Shown: positions 61,555-64,000 of the stretch, one piece after another
Position numbering within the stretch: position 1 is the stretch's first letter
Layout of the letters: each line of letters starts with the position of its first letter
Source: Pyrenopolyporus hunteri
Lineage: Eukaryota > Ascomycota > Sordariomycetes > Xylariales > Hypoxylaceae
Direction of reading: 5' to 3'
Length of the DNA stretch: 64,000 nucleotides
Assembly: GCA_902806595.1 (NCBI GenBank)
Contig: CADCXC010000035.1
Location: 930,001 to 994,000, forward strand
Position numbers and translations under genes: made by a program
Notes under the pieces: model-generated
Database searches by the model: none
Told to the model about the DNA's origin: nothing
What the model saw: only the letters and a program-made list of their open reading frames with translations

Positions 61555-64000
61555 TTTAATTTTAAATAATAATAAATAATACTATTTTTATATATTTAAA
61601 TAATTAAATAATAAATTAAATTTTTAATATTATAAATTTTAATTTTAATAAAATTAACTTTTAATTTTATTATAAATTAAAAATATCTTATAATTTTAAA
61701 TTTCAATAAATAAATATTTTTTAAAAATAAAATAAAATTTATTTTACGGTTATAATAATCGTTATAAATTAAAACACTTTATAAATTAAACTTTAATAAT
61801 TTTTTTAACTTAATAATTACTTTTACTTCTATCGTTTAAATTTTTTACGCGCCGATTATTACGTTTACTTTAATTAACGTTACGTTTTTAATTTTTATTT
61901 CAATATATAAATTTCGTAATAAATCTTATTATATTATTAAAAATATAATCGAATTTAATTACATTTATATAATCTCATTTAATATCGAAAAATAATTTAA
62001 AATAAATAATATATAAAAACACATAAAAATAATTAACACCATCGAAAAAAATAAAATTATATATAATTTTATTTTTTTTCGTTATAATATCCATCGATTT
62101 TTCGACTATAATAACTTTATTTTTATTTTAAAATTAAAACTTAAAATAATAAATAAATTTAAATTATAAACCTATATATTTTATTACTTCGATAAATTTA
62201 TTAAAACCGTTTTATAAATAATAAATTAATATAATAATATATATTACTTTTTTTTATACATCCCTATAAAATATCTTTTTATTTAATTTATTTAATCTTT
62301 ATTTTCCGACTTAACGTTATTATTATTTAACGATATTAAAAATGTTAAATTTTTAATTTTTTTTTAAATTTATCGATAAATATAAACTCGACTTTATTTA
62401 AAAAAATATAAAAAATAAATTCTTTAAATTACGGAAAAGATCGTTAACTACGTCGTAAAATAATAAAAAACGTTTTTAAATTATATTCGAAGAAAATAAT
62501 AATCGTGAAAAAATAAATAATATAAAATAATTTAACGATAATATTTATTTCATTAATTTATTTAATATAAACTTTTATAAATCTTTTTAAAATAATTTAT
62601 ATAATTTATATACTTTCGATAATAATAACGAAATTATTTCGATTAACCCATCGTTTAAATAATTTCGACATATAAAATATATCGATAAATCAAATAAAAA
62701 TATCGATAAAAACGTTTAAAAAAATCAAAAGTAAATTTATTACTATTTATCTTTAATATAAAAAATAATAACTAAACTTTTATAAAATAATAAAAAAATA
62801 TAAAAATAAATATTCGTAATATTAACTTAAAATTCGATATCCTTTATATTAAAAATAAAACGCCATTTTTTTAATAAACATCGAAATTTTAAATAAATAA
62901 AAATATAAAAAACATACTTTATTTTATTATATTTACGAAAATTTTTTAAATAATAAATATTATTTTATAAATCCTTTTATTATTTTTTCTTTAAAAATTT
63001 TTATTTCTGTTAATAAAAAATCTACTTAAATATTTAATAAACTAAACTTATAAAATTAATAAAAATAAAATCTTTTTTTTTCCTTTTTTTTTTCTTAATT
63101 TTTAATACCGTATCATTAATAAAAATATAACGTTTAAATTTATCCACTTTTATAAAATATCCCTAAATAATAATAATAAAAAATATATATATATAATTTA
63201 TAATATTTAAATTTAAATACGTTTTTCGAAATAATCGTTATTTTTACAATTAAATATATCTTTACATTTCTTAACTTTAAATAATAACATTAATAAATAT
63301 AATCTAAATATAATATAAATTAACTTATTTACTTTTTCGTAATATTTTCGAATTCGTTATTAAAAACACTTTCGTTTTTTTTTTATATTAAAAATTATTT
63401 TTTTCATTTTTATTATCGATATCGTTTTTAATTTAATTTAAAAAGAAATTAAAACTTTAATCGATATTAATTCGATCGACATTAATCACTTCTTAAATAA
63501 ATAAACTATAAATAATCTTTTTTTTAAAATAAATAAAATATGAAAATTTTTACTTTATTTCGTAATTATAAACTTTTAACGAATTAACATAAATTTTATA
63601 AAGAAAGTTTTTATAATCGATTTACCATTAATAAATTTATTTATAAATTTAATACGACTACGTAATAAAACATTTTCGTTTTTTTTTATATTAAAAATTA
63701 TTATTTTCGTTATTATCGTCGATATCGTTTTTAATTTTATTTAAAAGGGAAAAATTAAAACTTCGATCGATATTAATTCGATCGACATTAATTACTTTCT
63801 AAATAAATAAATTATAAATAGTTTTTTTTTTAAATAAATAAAATACGAAAATTTCCACTTTACTTCGTAGTTATAAACTTTTAACGAATTAATATAAATT
63901 TCACAAAAAATGTTTTTATAATCGATTTACCATTAATAAATTTATTTATAAATTTAATACGATTAAATAATATAAAAGTTTAAGTTAAATTTAAAATAAT

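Larger units (their letters stand above)
5850..64000. other. A+T-rich isochore of RIP-saturated nested repeats
   Basis: Composition changes within about 100 bp at 5850-5950. From here on A+T is by eye above 80% and often above 90%. TpA is extreme and long stretches have no C or G outside CpG. Stop codons crowd all six frames, so no protein gene can be supported. Repeats within the window (listed separately) show that most of the block is degenerate mobile DNA. This is the expected product of RIP, the premeiotic C-to-T mutation of duplicated DNA in Pezizomycotina. A centromeric or pericentromeric location is possible but not shown. Confidence 0.92.
58441..64000. repeat. Long inverted repeat (palindrome), arms at least 2.4 kb, running off the window end
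   Basis: The left arm is about 58441-60880 and the right arm about 61555-64000; the spacer is about 0.67 kb. They pair throughout: 58441-58530 with the last 100 bp of the window, 59090-59650 with 62760-63350, 59880-60110 with 62300-62540, and 60600-60870 with 61565-61850. Differences are mostly C/T and G/A. Either two copies of one element lie head to head or this is one element with very long inverted termini. The right arm is cut by the window, so the full arm is longer. Confidence 0.82.

Noticed and set aside
5933..64000. Mitochondrial DNA or a nuclear copy of it
   Set aside because: No rRNA, tRNA or respiratory gene is recognisable, all frames are closed, and repeat copies differ by RIP-type changes. 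Mitochondrial A+T bias would not leave C almost only in CpG.
5933..64000. Centromere
   Set aside because: Centromeres of some ascomycetes look like this, but sequence alone cannot separate one from any other RIP-mutated repeat block. CENP-A profiling would decide.

Overview
The window comes from a filamentous ascomycete (Pezizomycotina) with a two-compartment genome. The first ~5.9 kb is ordinary GC-balanced DNA. It carries three genes with short fungal introns (59-108 nt, GTRNGT/GTATGA donors, CTRAY-like branch sites): an AzgA-type purine permease (minus strand, cut by the window start), a single-exon Yae1 homologue (plus strand), and a LaeA-like SAM-dependent methyltransferase (plus strand, one in-frame stop). 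Nothing in the sequence fixes the genus.

From about 5.85 kb to the end the DNA changes abruptly to a >80% A+T desert with no believable intact gene. It looks like transposon DNA saturated by repeat-induced point mutation (RIP). TpA is extreme, and almost every surviving C lies in CpG, so CpA, CpT and CpC have been converted while CpG was largely spared. Families were recognised by aligning copies within the window by eye. LTR family 1 has copy A (6.34-14.01 kb), copy B (34.97-41.17 kb, with a decayed 5-bp target duplication) and fragment E (19.09-20.3 kb). LTR family 2 is copy F (20.31-27.17 kb). A large element of unknown class has copies C (14.06-19.09 kb) and D (31.15-45.27 kb, split by three insertions). 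A ~4 kb element has copies G (27.28-31.15 kb) and H (about 47.9-56.4 kb, inverted and interrupted). A ~1.0-1.4 kb element here called R1 (terminal hairpin plus two minisatellites) has three copies at 6.9, 20.5 and 50.1 kb. There is also a ~180 bp short element in three copies, a 1.6 kb foldback element, and a long inverted repeat with arms of at least 2.4 kb filling 58.4-64.0 kb.

Nesting gives a relative history. D is older than its insertions (B, the foldback and a minisatellite block), A is older than its R1 copy and short element, F is older than its R1 copy, and H is older than the insertion that carries the third R1. That third R1 (50.3-51.4 kb) is far less mutated than its surroundings and acts as an internal reference for what the mutation process changed.

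The genes do not form a pathway: AzgA imports hypoxanthine, adenine and guanine, Yae1 is an adaptor for Fe-S loading of the ABC protein Rli1, and LaeA-like proteins are putative methyltransferases. The methyltransferase abuts the RIP desert. Its last exon lies just inside the A+T-rich edge, and its stop codon is of the kind C-to-T mutation produces.
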